NCBI GenBank assembly: GCA_947500505.1
Contig: CANMSL010000001.1
Coordinates: 744,001 to 808,000, forward strand
Length of the DNA: 64,000 nucleotides
DNA from: an uncultured Aquimarina sp.
GTDB taxonomy: Bacteria; Bacteroidota; Bacteroidia; Flavobacteriales; Flavobacteriaceae
Direction of reading: 5' to 3'
In this document: piece after piece, positions 8,485-18,400 of the stretch
How the letters are laid out: each line of letters opens with the position of its first letter
Position numbering within the stretch: position 1 is the first letter of the stretch
Notes under the pieces: model-generated
The model's database searches: none
What the model saw: the letters and a program-made list of their open reading frames with translations, nothing else
What the model was told of the DNA's origin: nothing
Translations under genes and position numbers: made by a program

Positions 8485-10533
8485 ATGACAGAAGAAAAAA
8501 AATCACTCAATTTTTTAGAGCATATTGTGGAGGAAGATTTAGATAATGGAATGGATCCTAATAATTTACGTTTTCGTTTTCCTCCAGAACCTAATGGATA
8601 TTTACATATTGGTCACACTAAGGCTATAGGGATTAGTTTTGGATTAGGGCTTACTTATAATGCTCCGGTTAATCTTCGTTTTGATGATACAAATCCAGCA
8701 AAAGAAGAGCAGGAATATGTAGATGCTATTAAAAAAGATATTTCGTGGTTAGGATATCAATGGGATAAAGAGTGTTATTCTTCGGATTATTTCCAGCAAT
8801 TGTACGATTGGACGATACAACTTATTAAAGATGGAAAAGCTTATGTAGATAGTCAATCTTCTGAAGAAATAGCAGCACAGAAAGGCACAACTACAGAACC
8901 GGGTATCAATAGTCCGTATAGGGATAGATCTGTAGAAGAAAATCTTGACTTATTTCAGCGGATGAAATTGGGTGAGTTTGATGAAGGAGAACACGTGGTA
9001 AGAGCTAAAATTGATATGGCTGATCCCAATATGTTGATGCGGGATCCCTTAATGTATAGAATATTAAAAAAATCACATCACAGAACAGGTGATGAATGGT
9101 GTATATATCCTATGTATGATTGGACACATGGAGAAAGTGATTATATAGAAAATATCTCTCACTCACTGTGTTCCTTAGAATTTAAACCACATAGAAAGTT
9201 ATATGACTGGTTTTTGGATCAGATTTATAGCAATGATAGTATTAGACCAAAACAACGTGAATTTGCACGTTTAAATCTTAGTTATACCATAATGAGTAAG
9301 CGTAAATTACTCAGATTGGTAAATGAAGGTATTGTGAATGGCTGGGATGATCCTAGAATGCCTACTATTTCTGGTTTGAGAAGAAGAGGATATACACCAG
9401 CATCTATAAGAAAATTTGTAGAAACAGTAGGAGTTGCTAAACGAGAGAACGTTATCGATGTTTCTTTATTAGAATTTTGCGTTCGAGAGGATCTTAATAA
9501 AACTGCCCCAAGAGTGATGGCAGTATTAGATCCTGTTAAATTAGTGATTACTAATTACCCGAATGAAAAAGAAGAGTGGTTAGAAGCGGAAAATAACCCA
9601 GAAGATGAAACTGCCGGATCTAGAAAAATTCCTTTTTCCAAGGAATTGTATATAGAGAGAGAAGATTTTAAAGAGGAAGCCGGAAAAAAATACTTTAGAC
9701 TAACACTAGGTAAAGAAGTGCGACTGAAAAATGCATATATCATCAGAGGCGAAAATGTTGTCAAAGATAGTAATGGAAATATTACCGAGATTCATTGTAC
9801 CTATGATCCTAAAAGTAGATCCGGAAGCGGAACAGAGGAATCTAAACGTAACGTAAAAGGAACCTTACATTGGGTTTCTATACAACATGCAATTCCTACA
9901 GAAATAAGATTGTACGATCGTTTATTTAATGATGAAGCTCCCGATAGTCATAAAGATAAAGATTTTATGGAGTTTCTTAATCCTGATTCGCTCAAAGTTA
10001 TCAGGGGATACGTAGAACCCAGCCTTAAGGAATCAAAACCACTGGAACAGTTTCAATTTCAGAGATTAGGTTATTTTAATGTGGATCCTGATAGCACTTC
10101 TAATACATTAGTATTCAATAAAACGGTTGGTCTTCGAGATACTTGGGCTAAAGTTAAACCTATAGCCGCTAATAAGCAGCGTAATGCTCAATTACAGGAA
10201 AATAAGCAAAGAGAGATACCCGCAATAGATGAAATAAAGAAAGCGGGGAAGAAGTATACCAATTTACCCGAAGATAAGCGAGAAGTGCTTAAAATTAAAA
10301 TTATAGAAGCAGCAAAAAAGATTGAAATCGATGAGTTAATTCCTTTGTATGAAACTGCAGCAAAAAAAATAGGAACCCGTATTGTTACTACCATTGCACT
10401 GGGAGTTGTTTTGGAAACAAAAGGAATAGAACCCGATCAATCAACCAGGGATTTTATTTTAAAAGGAAAAGAAGATGCGAATGATTTATTAAGTAAAGAA
10501 GCGGGTATTTTGGCTTCAAAATTTTCAATATAA
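8485..10533 (+). CDS. glnS: glutaminyl-tRNA synthetase with C-terminal extension
   Basis: Class I synthetase charging tRNA-Gln with glutamine. The HIGH signature lies in PPEPNGYLHIGHTKAIG (about residues 31-47) and the KMSKS-like IMSKRKLL near 269. The anticodon-binding beta-barrels run to FNKTVGLRDTWAKV near 555, where the E. coli-type enzyme ends. Here about 125 more residues follow, largely helical and lysine-rich (IKKAGKKYTNLPEDKREVL and onward). Bacteroidota enzymes with such tails are commonly annotated as GlnRS/YqeY fusions; I cannot confirm the fold by eye. It is monocistronic with its own promoter. Confidence 0.96.
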   Translation: MTEEKKSLNFLEHIVEEDLDNGMDPNNLRFRFPPEPNGYLHIGHTKAIGISFGLGLTYNAPVNLRFDDTNPAKEEQEYVDAIKKDISWLGYQWDKECYSSDYFQQLYDWTIQLIKDGKAYVDSQSSEEIAAQKGTTTEPGINSPYRDRSVEENLDLFQRMKLGEFDEGEHVVRAKIDMADPNMLMRDPLMYRILKKSHHRTGDEWCIYPMYDWTHGESDYIENISHSLCSLEFKPHRKLYDWFLDQIYSNDSIRPKQREFARLNLSYTIMSKRKLLRLVNEGIVNGWDDPRMPTISGLRRRGYTPASIRKFVETVGVAKRENVIDVSLLEFCVREDLNKTAPRVMAVLDPVKLVITNYPNEKEEWLEAENNPEDETAGSRKIPFSKELYIEREDFKEEAGKKYFRLTLGKEVRLKNAYIIRGENVVKDSNGNITEIHCTYDPKSRSGSGTEESKRNVKGTLHWVSIQHAIPTEIRLYDRLFNDEAPDSHKDKDFMEFLNPDSLKVIRGYVEPSLKESKPLEQFQFQRLGYFNVDPDSTSNTLVFNKTVGLRDTWAKVKPIAANKQRNAQLQENKQREIPAIDEIKKAGKKYTNLPEDKREVLKIKIIEAAKKIEIDELIPLYETAAKKIGTRIVTTIALGVVLETKGIEPDQSTRDFILKGKEDANDLLSKEAGILASKFSI

Positions 10534-10608
10534 TTTATAATAAAGATATTCGAAACAAAAAGAAAAAATAAAGTAAAATAGTTTCTCTATTAACTACATA
10601 AAAAAGTT

Positions 10609-11118
10609 TTAGTTATCAGCTATTTGCTCATCCTGAGGAATTTCTATTTCTGTAGAGAAATTTTTAAAGATTTTCTTTGTTTCATCATCATCTAATAATT
10701 TATTGGCTTCAACAAAATACCATTTTTCTTTTTTTCTATCATAGAAACCAAATAATGAGCTTTTTAAGGTTATTAGTCTTCCATTAAAATCCATTTTGAT
10801 GGTGTTTTTGACTAAACAACGATATTCTTTTTTTTCCTTTTTAATATCCGTAATTTCTTCTATTTCTGAACTAATGATCTTTATTTTCTGGGCGGTCATT
10901 GTTTGAAAAACCTGGTCGATATCATTTTTTAGTTGTTTTTCACCATATTTTTTAGAAATCCTGGGATGTGTATATTTCAGAAGAGTATTAACATCTTTGT
11001 TGAGGGAGGCTTCAGAGACTGCCTTTGCATCTCTTAGCGCTTGTTTTTTTAATTTCTTAATATCTTGAGAAAAAATACTTCCTGAGATAAGAAGAAAAAT
11101 AAGTAGGTAATTTTTCAT
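10609..11118 (-). CDS. secreted hypothetical protein, NTF2-like size
   Basis: Not recognised. The likely start is the ATG at 11118, giving MKNYLLIFLLISGSIFSQ, a standard signal peptide ending in SQ; the frame stays open to 11244, but those extra residues precede the signal and are AT-rich leader. The mature part (about 150 residues) alternates helices and strands: KKLKKQALRDAKAVSEASL, then YRCLVKNTIKM and LFGFYDRKKEKWYFVEAN. The last is typical of small periplasmic proteins with an NTF2-like fold. It ends in an acidic tail. No functional partner is evident. Confidence 0.72.
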   Translation of the reverse strand: MKNYLLIFLLISGSIFSQDIKKLKKQALRDAKAVSEASLNKDVNTLLKYTHPRISKKYGEKQLKNDIDQVFQTMTAQKIKIISSEIEEITDIKKEKKEYRCLVKNTIKMDFNGRLITLKSSLFGFYDRKKEKWYFVEANKLLDDDETKKIFKNFSTEIEIPQDEQIADN

Positions 11119-11341
11119 CTTAATTTTTTGTAAAGGTACGTTTTTAATATAATAAATAATAACTATGAAATATACTTGATTATTGTTTTTATCTATTAAA
11201 AAAATGTTTTTATAAAAGACTGTAAGAGACAATAAAAGTTGCATAATATGATTTAATGTCTCAATTTTATTAAAGCCCTTAGGGCTTATTATTTTAGTTT
11301 TTTCTTTTTTTGAACTGAAATATTCTGAAAAATCGAAAAAT

Positions 11342-11372
11342 AAAAGCCTTTCAATTTTTTTGAAAGGCTTTC
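11342..11372 (-). terminator. terminator of the SPFH gene
   Basis: AAAGCCTTTCAA and TTGAAAGGCTTT form a perfect 12-bp stem just after the minus-strand stop at 11393, followed in that direction by a T-rich run. A second small palindrome (AAGCCCTTAGGGCTT, 11273-11287) lies further on. Confidence 0.75.
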
Positions 11373-11392
11373 GTATTAGAAATTAGATAATC

Positions 11393-12337
11393 TTATTCAT
11401 TCGATTTTTTTCCTCCCAGGCCTTTTTTAGCATTTTGCCTTTTCATTTCTTCTCCTATTTGATTAGAGGCGGTAAATGAGGCAATCATGTTATTAAGCAT
11501 ATCGCTTCCAGCTTGAGGAGAGTTCGGTAACAGTATTAAATTACTATTAGTCTCTTCACCAATGGATTGTAATGTGTCATAATGTTGCGTTACTACAATA
11601 AGTGCAGAAGCTTCTTGAGAATTAATTCCTACGTTGTTTAGGACATCAACACTTTCTTCTAAACCTCTTGCAATTTCTCTTCTTTGATCTGCAATACCTT
11701 GACCTTGTAGTCTTTTACTTTCAGCTTCAGCTCGAGCTTTGGCTACTATTTTGATACGTTCCGCCTCAGCTTCATATTCTGCAGCAACTTTTTCTCTTTC
11801 TGCGGCATTGATTCTATTCATTGCTTCTTTTACCTGAAGATCCGGATCAATATCAGTAACTAATGTTTTGATAATATCATATCCATAATTAATCATAGCT
11901 TCATTTAATTCTTGTTTTACGGCTATGGCTATATCATCTTTTCTTTCAAAAACATCATCTAGTTTCATTTTAGGAACTTCAGCACGTACTACATCAAATA
12001 CGTAAGAGGTAATCTGATCGTGTGGATTTTCCAACTTGTAAAAAGCGTCGTATACTTTATCTTTGATTACTTGAAATTGAACAGATATTTTAAGACGAAC
12101 AAATACATCATCTTTGGTTTTGGTTTCTACAAGAACGTCTAACTGTTGGATTTTTAGGTTTATTCGACCAGCTATATTATCAATAAGAGGAATTTTCATC
12201 TGTAATCCGGAGGTACGAATACTTTGAAATTTTCCAAATCTTTCGATAATAGCTGATGTTTGTTGTTTAACGACAAAGAAAAATTTGAAGAATAGGAAGA
12301 GTCCTATAATAGCTAATGGTATAATATAGTAATTCAT
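11393..12337 (-). CDS. SPFH/band-7 domain membrane protein (stomatin-like)
   Basis: A 314-residue protein of the stomatin/prohibitin/QmcA type. An N-terminal membrane helix (about 3-22, YYIIPLAIIGLFLFFKFFFV) is followed by the SPFH domain starting VVKQQTSAIIERFGKFQSI, then an Ala/Glu-rich coiled coil (about 180-225, INAAEREKVAAEYEAEAERI). The C-terminus has the usual ALIVVTQHYDTLQSIG. Such proteins form multimeric rings and organise membrane microdomains or regulate proteases. There is no adjacent NfeD or FtsH gene, so the partner is unknown. Confidence 0.92.
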   Translation of the reverse strand: MNYYIIPLAIIGLFLFFKFFFVVKQQTSAIIERFGKFQSIRTSGLQMKIPLIDNIAGRINLKIQQLDVLVETKTKDDVFVRLKISVQFQVIKDKVYDAFYKLENPHDQITSYVFDVVRAEVPKMKLDDVFERKDDIAIAVKQELNEAMINYGYDIIKTLVTDIDPDLQVKEAMNRINAAEREKVAAEYEAEAERIKIVAKARAEAESKRLQGQGIADQRREIARGLEESVDVLNNVGINSQEASALIVVTQHYDTLQSIGEETNSNLILLPNSPQAGSDMLNNMIASFTASNQIGEEMKRQNAKKGLGGKKSNE

Positions 12338-12400
12338 TTGAGTAAATTATAAGGTTAATAGTCTGTATTAAATGTAAAGATAAAATGTCATTTTCCAATC

Positions 12401-12580
12401 TTATTTAGCAATAGTTATCATAGCCGTAGACATTCCGGAACTACTGGAAGTTCCAAAAGCTACAGAAACAATTTCCCATCCTTCTTGTGATGCCTTGTTC
12501 AATGTGTCTTCAACTTCTTTTCTCAGCTTTTCAGTGGACCATAAATTGGATCTTTTAAGGACTTTATATTGTTTTGACAT
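12401..12580 (-). CDS. DUF4177-like small protein (59 aa)
   Basis: A short gene read from ATG at 12580 to TAA at 12401. The protein begins MSKQYKVLKRSNLWSTEKL and continues with LNKASQEGWEIVSVAFG, the 'lleelNelgaeGWElvs' pattern of DUF4177-type small proteins, then a Ser-rich turn and the strand MSTAMITIAK. Function of the family is unknown. It lies between the gltX terminator and the SPFH gene on the same strand, about 63 bp before the SPFH start, and could be cotranscribed with it. Confidence 0.75.
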   Translation of the reverse strand: MSKQYKVLKRSNLWSTEKLRKEVEDTLNKASQEGWEIVSVAFGTSSSSGMSTAMITIAK

Positions 12581-12653
12581 AGTTGTATCTTTAAATATTG
12601 GTTATTATATATGTATGTTTTTCTGTTGAAATGTTACATATTGGTAAAAAGCA

Positions 12654-12686
12654 AAACCCATTATCCGATTATAGATAATGGGTTTT
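12654..12686 (-). terminator. terminator after gltX
   Basis: AACCCATTATC and GATAATGGGTT form an 11-bp stem 20 bp past the gltX stop, with T-rich sequence following on the minus strand. Confidence 0.75.
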
Positions 12687-12705
12687 TGTTATGATAAAAA
12701 CTAAA

Positions 12706-14220
12706 CTATGATAGAGTTTCAGTAGCAGATTCTATTCTTTTAATGGTTTCTTGTTTACCAAGAATTGCTGCAATTTCAAAAAGATCAGGACCTTGAAGAG
12801 AACCTACTAGTGCAATACGCAGTGGCATCATAACTTTTCCAAATCCTATTTCTTTTGCTTTTATCCAATCTTTTACGATGTTTGAAACATTGTCGGAAGT
12901 AAAATCTGAAATATCACCAAGGATTCTAGTTAATTCGTGCATAAGTGAAGGAGTATCTTCTTTCCAGGCTTTCTTAATAGCTTTTTCTTCGTACTCAGAA
13001 GGTGCAATGAATAGAAAAGAACTAAGATCCCAAAGATCTTTAGAAAATACTGCTCTTTCTTTAACCAAATTAACAACTTCCGTAAGATCAAATGAAGTAG
13101 AAATATTCTTATTAGAAAGTAGTTGCTTCAATTGTTCCACGTGTACAGAAGCATCAAGTTGTTGAAAATACTGTTGCTGAAACCATTTAGATTTATTAGG
13201 ATCAAATTTAGCACCGGCTTTATGAACTCTGGTTAAATCAAATTCATGAGTTAATTCCTGTAGTAAGAACAGTTCTTGTTCTGTCCCTGGATTCCATCCT
13301 AGGAAGGCGAGCATATTTATTACTGCTCCGGGAAGATAACCGTCCTCACGATATCCCGATGCAATTTCTTTAGTTTTAGGATCGGTCCATTGCAAAGGAA
13401 AGACAGGAAAACCACCTTCTATACCATCTCTTTTTCCTAATTTTCCTTTTCCGTTGGGCTTTAAAATTAATGGTAAATGAGAAAAACTAGGAGCCTTCCA
13501 ATTAAAACATCTGTAAAGTAATATGTGCAAAGCAAGAGAAGGCAACCATTCTTCTCCACGAATAACATGAGTGATTTCCATAAGATGATCATCTACAATG
13601 TTTGCTAAATGATAAGTTGGCATGCCATCGCTTTTAAATAATACCTTATCATCTAAAACATTGGTGTCTATTTTAATGTCTCCACGTATTTCATCTTTTA
13701 GATGTAACGTTTCATTTGTAGGACATTTAAAACGGATAACATATGGATCACCTGAGTTAATTTTTTCCTGTATTTCGTTTTCAGGAAGAGTTAAGGAATT
13801 ATTTAATTTTTCTCTATTATGCCAATTGTATATAAAAGTTTTTCCTTCAGATTCGTGCTTCTTTCTGTGTGCATCAAGTTCATCTGCAGTATCAAAAGCA
13901 AAATAAGCATAACCGTTTTCTATTAATTGATCAGCATATTGTTTGTACAAATGTTTTCGTTCACTTTGGCGATAGGGACCAAAACCACCATCCTTTCCCG
14001 GTCCTTCATCAAATGGGATATTACACCAATCTAAGGCCTCTATAATATAATCTTCTGCTCCGGGAACAAACCTTTTTTCATCGGTATCTTCTATTCTAAG
14101 AACAAAGGTTCCGTTATTCTTTTTAGTAAAAAGATAGTTGAACAAAGCGGTCCTTACGCCACCTATATGTAAAGGTCCTGTTGGACTAGGGGCAAATCTT
14201 ACTCTGGTATTTTTTGTCAT
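12706..14220 (-). CDS. gltX: glutamyl-tRNA synthetase
   Basis: Class I synthetase that charges tRNA-Glu (504 residues, normal length). The N-terminal RFAPSPTGPLHIGGVRTALF contains the HIGH signature. RIEDTDEKR follows near residue 43. The KMSKS equivalent is KLGKRDG near 264. The anticodon-binding helical domain follows, with WFQQQYFQQ near 350. Together with glnS this shows that glutamine charging here is direct for tRNA-Gln, with no need for a transamidation route. A promoter candidate lies about 45 bp upstream. Confidence 0.97.
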   Translation of the reverse strand: MTKNTRVRFAPSPTGPLHIGGVRTALFNYLFTKKNNGTFVLRIEDTDEKRFVPGAEDYIIEALDWCNIPFDEGPGKDGGFGPYRQSERKHLYKQYADQLIENGYAYFAFDTADELDAHRKKHESEGKTFIYNWHNREKLNNSLTLPENEIQEKINSGDPYVIRFKCPTNETLHLKDEIRGDIKIDTNVLDDKVLFKSDGMPTYHLANIVDDHLMEITHVIRGEEWLPSLALHILLYRCFNWKAPSFSHLPLILKPNGKGKLGKRDGIEGGFPVFPLQWTDPKTKEIASGYREDGYLPGAVINMLAFLGWNPGTEQELFLLQELTHEFDLTRVHKAGAKFDPNKSKWFQQQYFQQLDASVHVEQLKQLLSNKNISTSFDLTEVVNLVKERAVFSKDLWDLSSFLFIAPSEYEEKAIKKAWKEDTPSLMHELTRILGDISDFTSDNVSNIVKDWIKAKEIGFGKVMMPLRIALVGSLQGPDLFEIAAILGKQETIKRIESATETLS

Positions 14221-14262
14221 GATCTTTTGTTTATACCTTTTAAAAGTCTATAAAATCGAGGA

Positions 14263-14298
14263 CAAAGATACAATCTTAAATAAGTGATAGAAAAACAA
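14263..14298 (-). promoter_or_regulatory. candidate promoter for gltX
   Basis: On the minus strand TATCTTTG (14270-14263) fits TAnnTTTG; the nearest upstream TTG is at 14298-14296, a 25-bp spacer that is somewhat long. Confidence 0.4.
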
Positions 14299-14330
14299 TT
14301 ATTTTAATAAATTCTAGACAATTAAAAATG

Positions 14331-15371
14331 TTAATTAGGTTTCATCTCGTCTGGAACTCTTTTATTCATTAACATAAACCAAAGAGGAGGAAATAAGGAT
14401 AGGACCATAGAAGTAGGATATCCAAAAGGGAGCTGAGGACTTTTGTCATGATGATCAAGAAGCTGATATTTTTTTGAAGCTCTATAATGATGATCACTGT
14501 GTCTTGTTAGCTCAAAAAGTAAGATGCGGCCTAACAAATGGTTAGAATTCCAAGAATGTATTTCCCGAACTCTTTCATATCTACCGGAATCATTTTTCTT
14601 CCTTGATAATCCATAATGCTCTATATAATTAATGGTTTCTAATAATAGAAAACCAACAACTCCACAGGATAGTCCTATAATCAACCCATAAAACCCGAAA
14701 ACTAAAAATATTAAAAACAGATAAATAGAAGTTATAACAGAGTACCAAAACATATCATTTTTAAAGGATAAAAAGGATTGGTTATTTTGTTGGAGTAATT
14801 TCATCTGAATTTTCCAGGCGCTTATATATTGTCCAACAACAGAAGTGAACCAGAAAAAGTAAAGTGGCTGGTTATATTTGGCTGTGGCTGGGTCTTCTTT
14901 GGTGGCAGCTTTTAGATGGTGTCCGAAATTATGCTCCAAGTAGAAATGCATATACAAAGATGGTAGAAGTAAAGCTTTGGCAATAAATCTTTCATTCGAA
15001 AAACGATGACCAAGTTCGTGCCCAACGTTAATACCGTTTGCGCCCAATACAATACCTGTAGAGAAAATGATACCAACGATTTCATAAGTCTCTAATTGAA
15101 ATGTAGAAACAGTATATAGAGCATAGAACAATATAGCGTAGATGATAGGTAGGTTTATGTATAATAACCAATCAAAAAGGTTTTTCTTTGATTTTGTTAA
15201 TCGGATCTCTTGATCCATATTTTCTTCTGATGAAGAAGTGAAAATTTCTATAATTGGTATGAATCCGAACACATATATTGGAGTTAAAAATGTATAAGGC
15301 CCTTGTAACCATATGCTAAGTAATGCAACCAATGGTATAGTGTAAGCGGAAATATATTTTAAATCTTTCAT
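14331..15371 (-). CDS. alkane 1-monooxygenase (AlkB-type di-iron membrane hydroxylase)
   Basis: A 346-residue integral membrane non-haem di-iron enzyme, expected to hydroxylate terminal methyl groups of alkanes or fatty chains using rubredoxin-delivered electrons. The histidine boxes are all visible: HELGHRF (H118, H122), EHNFGHH (H147, H151, H152), NYIEHYGLSR and LTRHSDHHYRAS. This set, including NYIEHYG, is that of AlkB rather than of generic fatty-acid desaturases. About six membrane helices precede and separate the boxes. No rubredoxin or reductase gene is nearby. On the minus strand TAGATTTG (15420-15413) is a -7 candidate. Confidence 0.9.
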   Translation of the reverse strand: MKDLKYISAYTIPLVALLSIWLQGPYTFLTPIYVFGFIPIIEIFTSSSEENMDQEIRLTKSKKNLFDWLLYINLPIIYAILFYALYTVSTFQLETYEIVGIIFSTGIVLGANGINVGHELGHRFSNERFIAKALLLPSLYMHFYLEHNFGHHLKAATKEDPATAKYNQPLYFFWFTSVVGQYISAWKIQMKLLQQNNQSFLSFKNDMFWYSVITSIYLFLIFLVFGFYGLIIGLSCGVVGFLLLETINYIEHYGLSRKKNDSGRYERVREIHSWNSNHLLGRILLFELTRHSDHHYRASKKYQLLDHHDKSPQLPFGYPTSMVLSLFPPLWFMLMNKRVPDEMKPN

Positions 15372-15471
15372 AATATGTTAGGTACTAGGGGATTGAATTA
15401 TAATAAATATAACAAATCTATAAGAAATAAAGTTGTAGTTTTATAGATTACTGAAAAAGAAAAAGCTAAAT

Positions 15472-18400
15472 ATGGATAATTTCGAATTCATAAAAAACAA
15501 GTTAGAGCAATTTATTAAAAAATATTACATAAATGAGTTGATAAAAGGAATAATACTTTTTTTCGCGATTGGATTGTTATATTTTTTAATTACGGTACTG
15601 GTTGAGTATTTTCTATGGTTGAATAGTGCTATGAGAACAATAATGTTTTGGTTGTTTGTAGTAGTAGAATTGTCTTTGTTTATCAAGTTTATAGCCGTTC
15701 CGTTAGCTAAGTTGTTTAAGTTAGCTAATGGTATAAATTATATAAATGCTTCTAAAATTATAGGTAACCACTTTCCGGATGTAAATGATAAGTTGCTAAA
15801 CTTGTTGCAATTAAGTGAAGATGATAGATCTTCTGCATTATTAGTAGCTGGGATTGAACAAAAATCTTTACAGTTAAAGCCAATACCATTTAGATTAGCC
15901 ATAGATTTTAAAAAAAACACAAAATATTTAAAATATGCTGCTGTTCCTATATGTATTTTTTTGGCGGTAAGTGTATTCACTAAAAGTAGTTGGTTTTCAG
16001 ATAGTTATAAAAGAGTTATTAATTATGAAACCGCTTACGAGCCGCCAGCACCTTTTCAGTTCTTTGTTGTTAACAATAGCTTGAAGGCACTAGAGGGAAA
16101 GGATTTTGTTTTGGAGGTAAAAACTACTGGCGAAGTGGTTCCTGAAAATGTAACAGTACACTACAATAATGAGACTTATTTTTTGAAAAATACAGGAGTC
16201 GGATCCTTTGAACATACTTTTGTTCAACCAAAAGAGTCTATTGATTTCTTTTTGTCTTCTAATGAGGTTGTATCTAAGGAATATACTTTGAACTTAGTTC
16301 CCGTTCCAACGTTGTTAGACTTTTCTATGAGACTGGATTATCCTACTTATACTAAAAAGAAGGATGAATTATTACAAAGTTCAGGAAATGCTACTATACC
16401 TGAGGGAACAAGAGTGGTATGGAATGTACAAACGCGAAATACTGATGAGGTAAATATGGTATTAAATGATTCTAGTATAATTTTTCAAAAAAATACGTCT
16501 GGCTTTTCTTATGAGAAAAACCTATACTCAAACTGGGATTATGAGATTACAACATCTAATACTAATATACGTAATTATGATAACCTTTCCTTCAATATTA
16601 ATGTTGTAAAGGATCAATATCCTGAGCTTAATCTGACATCGGAAAAGGATACTGTTGATAATATAACAATGTATTTTTATGGGAGAGTAAGTGATGATTA
16701 TGGTCTTAGTAAATTGCGTTTAGTATATTATCCTATTGGCAAAAATGAAGATAGAATAAATGAAAATTTGAAAATAAGAGCATCTGTTTTTGACGAATTT
16801 GTATTTGCGTTTCCTGGGAATTTAGAATTGGCAGATGGTGTAAATTATGAATTTTATTTTGAAGTGTTTGACAACGATGCTATCCATAAGCACAAGAGTA
16901 CAAAGAGTCAGGTTTTTAGTTTTAGAAAGTTGACTGATAAAGAAGAAGAAAACAAAAGACTAAATGAGCAGAATAAAGCTATATCTGGTTTAAATAAATC
17001 TTTAAAAAAGTTTAAGGAGCAGGAATCGGATTTGGAGACGTTAAGTAAAATGCAGAAAGAGAAAAAACAGTTAGACTATAATGATAAGAAGAAGCTTGCT
17101 GATTATCTAAAACGTCAAAAGGAACAGGAAAAAATGATGCAAAGTTTTTCTAAAAAGCTTAAGGATAATTTGGACCAGTTGAATAATAAAAATGAGGAAG
17201 AGCCATTTAAGGATGCACTAAAAGAAATGGTGGAGCGTAATGAGGAAAAGCTTAAGAAGAATGAGAAATTGTTAGAGGAGATCGACAAGTTAGCAGATAA
17301 ATTGCGTAAGGAGGAACTGACGGAAAAGTTGGAAAAGTTGGCCAAAGAAAACAAGAACTTAAAAAAGAATTTAGAGCAATTATTAGAGTTGACAAAAAGA
17401 TATTACGTTATCGAAAAACATGAAAAGTTAGCGGAGAAATTAAATGACTTATCAGAGGAGCAGGAAGAATTATCTAATAAAAACAAGGAGGAGAACACTA
17501 AAGTGGAACAAGATAAATTAAACATGAATTTTGAAGAGTTTCAGAAAGAGATGGAGGAGCTCAGAAAAGACAATCAAGATTTGAAGAAGCCGATGAACTT
17601 GGATCAGGATCAAAATGAAGAAAAAGATATAAAGAAAGAGCAACAAGAGGCTAGTGAGAAATTGAAAAATGACCAAAAATCTGAAGCTAAAAAAAATCAA
17701 AAAAGTGCTGCCCAAAAAATGAAACAAATGAGTGATAAGATGCAAATGCAAATGGGAATGAGCGGGGGAGAGCAACAGGAAGAGGATATAGAAATGTTAC
17801 GTCAGATCCTGGATAATCTTGTTGATTTTTCATTGGGTCAGGAAGAGTTAATGAAAGGCTTTAAAGGGATCAGCATAGATAATCCAACGTATTCTACTAA
17901 GCTGAAACAGCAAAGTGTCCTTAGAGAAACGTTTATTCATATCGACGACAGCTTATATTCTTTGGCTTTGCGCACACCAGCTATAACAGATGAAATTACT
18001 GGCAAGTTGACAGATATAGAGTTTAATATTGATAAATCACTTGAACGACTTGCAGAGAATCAATCGATTCAGGGAACAGCTAATCAACAGTATGTGGTGA
18101 CAGGATCTAATGATCTCGCTTATATTTTAAGTTCGATTTTGGATAGGATGCAAAATAGTATGTCTGCTTCTGGGAAAGGTAAAAGCGGAAATGAGTCTAG
18201 AGGTTTCCAACTACCTGATATAATCAAAAAGCAGGGAGAATTAAATGATAAAATGAAGGAGGAAACGGAGAAAGGTAAAGGTAAAAAAGAGGGTGGTAAG
18301 GATGGAAAAGGTGAAAGTGGTGAGTCAGGAGAGTCGGGTAAAAGCGGTAAGGATGGTAAAGGCAAGAATGGGAAGAATGGTAATAGGGATGGTAAAGATA

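Noticed and set aside
11119..11244. Longer start for the secreted hypothetical protein
   Set aside because: It would bury the signal peptide; the upstream residues are what AT-rich leader DNA yields.
13133..13148. TGTTCCACGTGTACAG within gltX as a further parS site
   Set aside because: Only the left half matches; the right arm lacks GGAACA, and it lies in conserved coding sequence.
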